A DNA stretch of 7,199 nucleotides, from positions 1-7,199 of the forward strand of contig JALSGY010000001.1 of the NCBI GenBank assembly GCA_026982515.1, in the 5' to 3' direction. The stretch comes from Paracoccaceae bacterium (GTDB taxonomy: Bacteria; Pseudomonadota; Alphaproteobacteria; Rhodobacterales; Rhodobacteraceae). Shown here in pieces: positions 6,320 to 7,199 of this stretch (its first letter is position 1; the number at the start of each line of letters is the position of its first letter). Made by a program: the position numbers and the translations under genes. The notes under the pieces were generated by a model. It did no database searches. It was given only the letters and a program-made list of their open reading frames with translations, and was not told the DNA's origin.

Positions 6320-7199
6320 ATGGTCGAACGCCACAGCTTGAAGAACGGGGTGAACCGCTTGGCAGAAGCGAACCAGGATATCCCCGCGGATACGCCGCAG
6401 ACGTCACAGCCCTATGTGCCTTATGACAAGCGCCGCCTGTCCTATGCCGGAACCTTCACCGATCCCCGCAAGGTGATCACCATCCGCACGCTGGAGTGGC
6501 TGACCGGCAAGATCACCCTGCTGCGCCGCATTCGCGCCTTCGAGCGGGCCGGCGTGCCCCATGGCGTGCAGTTCTTTCCCCGGGCGCTGGAGCAGATGGG
6601 CATCGACCTGCTGACCCCGGACGAGCAGATCGACAACATCCCCGAAACCGGGCCGCTGATCGTCGTTGCCAACCACCCCAACGGGATTGTCGACGGGATG
6701 ATCCTGGCCGCCCTGGTGGGGCGCAAGCGCGACGATTTCCTGATCCTGACACGCTCGCTGGTGTCGGGGGTGCAGGAGGTAAAGCAGTTCATGCTGCCGG
6801 TGCCTTTTCCGCATGAGGAAGATGCCTTCCGCCGCAGCCTCGAGATGCGCAAGAAGGCGATGGAGCGGCTGAAGGAGGGGGGTGTCATCATCCTGTTCCC
6901 GGCCGGGCAGGTCGCGTCTTCGGAGACCTGGTTCGGGCCGGCCATCGAGGCTGAATGGAACCCGTTCACCGCCAAGATGATTCAGCGTTCCGGTGCCACC
7001 GTGCTGCCGATCTTCTTTCCCGGACAGAACTCCCGGCTTTACCTGCTGGCCGACCGCATATCCGCCACGCTTCGTCAGGGGCTGTTGCTGCATGAGGTGG
7101 CGAAGGTTCTGGACAAGCCGCAAAGCCCCGTGATCGGCAGGCCGATCCCGCCCGAGGTATGGAAGGAGCAGGCCGGCAACGCCAGCGCCTTCATGGCGT
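6320..7199 (+). CDS. Lysophospholipid acyltransferase family protein, cut by right window edge
   Basis: Membrane-associated glycerolipid acyltransferase of the PlsC superfamily, most like the uncharacterised branch with a shifted His/Asp box. I read 293 codons without stop. Residues 1-40 are polar and probably variable. The catalytic box is VVANHPNGIVDGMIL with His119 and Asp125, an H(X)5D spacing instead of the H(X)4D of classic PlsC. Later come FPAGQVASSETW (193-204), which corresponds to the acceptor-binding FPEG/FPAG block, and VLPIFFPGQNSRLY. The substrate cannot be told: lysophosphatidate and lyso-ornithine lipid are both possible. ATG 6320 follows the ptsH stop after one base (TGAGATG) with no good ribosome binding site, so coupling to ptsH is likely. 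GTG 6350 or TTG 6359 are possible alternative starts. Confidence 0.85.
   Translation, partial: MVERHSLKNGVNRLAEANQDIPADTPQTSQPYVPYDKRRLSYAGTFTDPRKVITIRTLEWLTGKITLLRRIRAFERAGVPHGVQFFPRALEQMGIDLLTPDEQIDNIPETGPLIVVANHPNGIVDGMILAALVGRKRDDFLILTRSLVSGVQEVKQFMLPVPFPHEEDAFRRSLEMRKKAMERLKEGGVIILFPAGQVASSETWFGPAIEAEWNPFTAKMIQRSGATVLPIFFPGQNSRLYLLADRISATLRQGLLLHEVAKVLDKPQSPVIGRPIPPEVWKEQAGNASAFMA

Overview
The window is high-GC DNA with almost no spare sequence. Its gene content and order are typical of an alphaproteobacterium, and the codon use and protein style suggest Rhodobacterales; the genus cannot be fixed from this sequence alone. No mobile element, tRNA, rRNA, CRISPR array or sign of horizontal transfer was seen.

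Layout: the minus strand (1-1368) carries the 5' portion of pckA (ATP-type phosphoenolpyruvate carboxykinase), cut by the left window edge. A 380-bp divergent regulatory region (1369-1748) follows. It holds three tandem 19-bp repeats with LacI-family-like operator cores, a GC hairpin and an 8-bp inverted repeat. Everything from 1749 to the right edge is a tightly packed plus-strand gene series: chvI (response regulator), chvG (membrane histidine kinase), hprK (short alphaproteobacterial HPr kinase/phosphorylase), rapZ (RapZ/YvcJ-type P-loop protein), a mannose-type PTS EIIA domain protein, ptsH (HPr), and a lysophospholipid acyltransferase cut by the right edge. Junctions are very tight: chvI/chvG overlap as TAATG, hprK/rapZ overlap, and rapZ/EIIA, EIIA/ptsH and ptsH/acyltransferase are 14, 7 and 1 bp apart. 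The largest gap is 84 bp between chvG and hprK.

How the genes work together: EIIA, HPr and HprK form an incomplete, regulatory phosphotransferase system with no sugar permease in view. HPr keeps both phosphorylation sites, His18 for enzyme I and Ser49 for HprK. ChvG/ChvI (ExoS/ChvI, BvrS/BvrR) is an envelope, acid and host-response two-component system. PckA starts gluconeogenesis from C4 acids. The pckA-chvI-chvG-hprK-EIIA-ptsH neighbourhood is conserved in Rhizobiales such as Sinorhizobium and Brucella, and the same logic is expected here: carbon and energy state sensed through HPr phosphorylation, linked to envelope signalling and gluconeogenesis. The less standard parts are the repeat array upstream of pckA, the altered RapZ P-loop and the acyltransferase joined to ptsH. 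No wholly new system was found.
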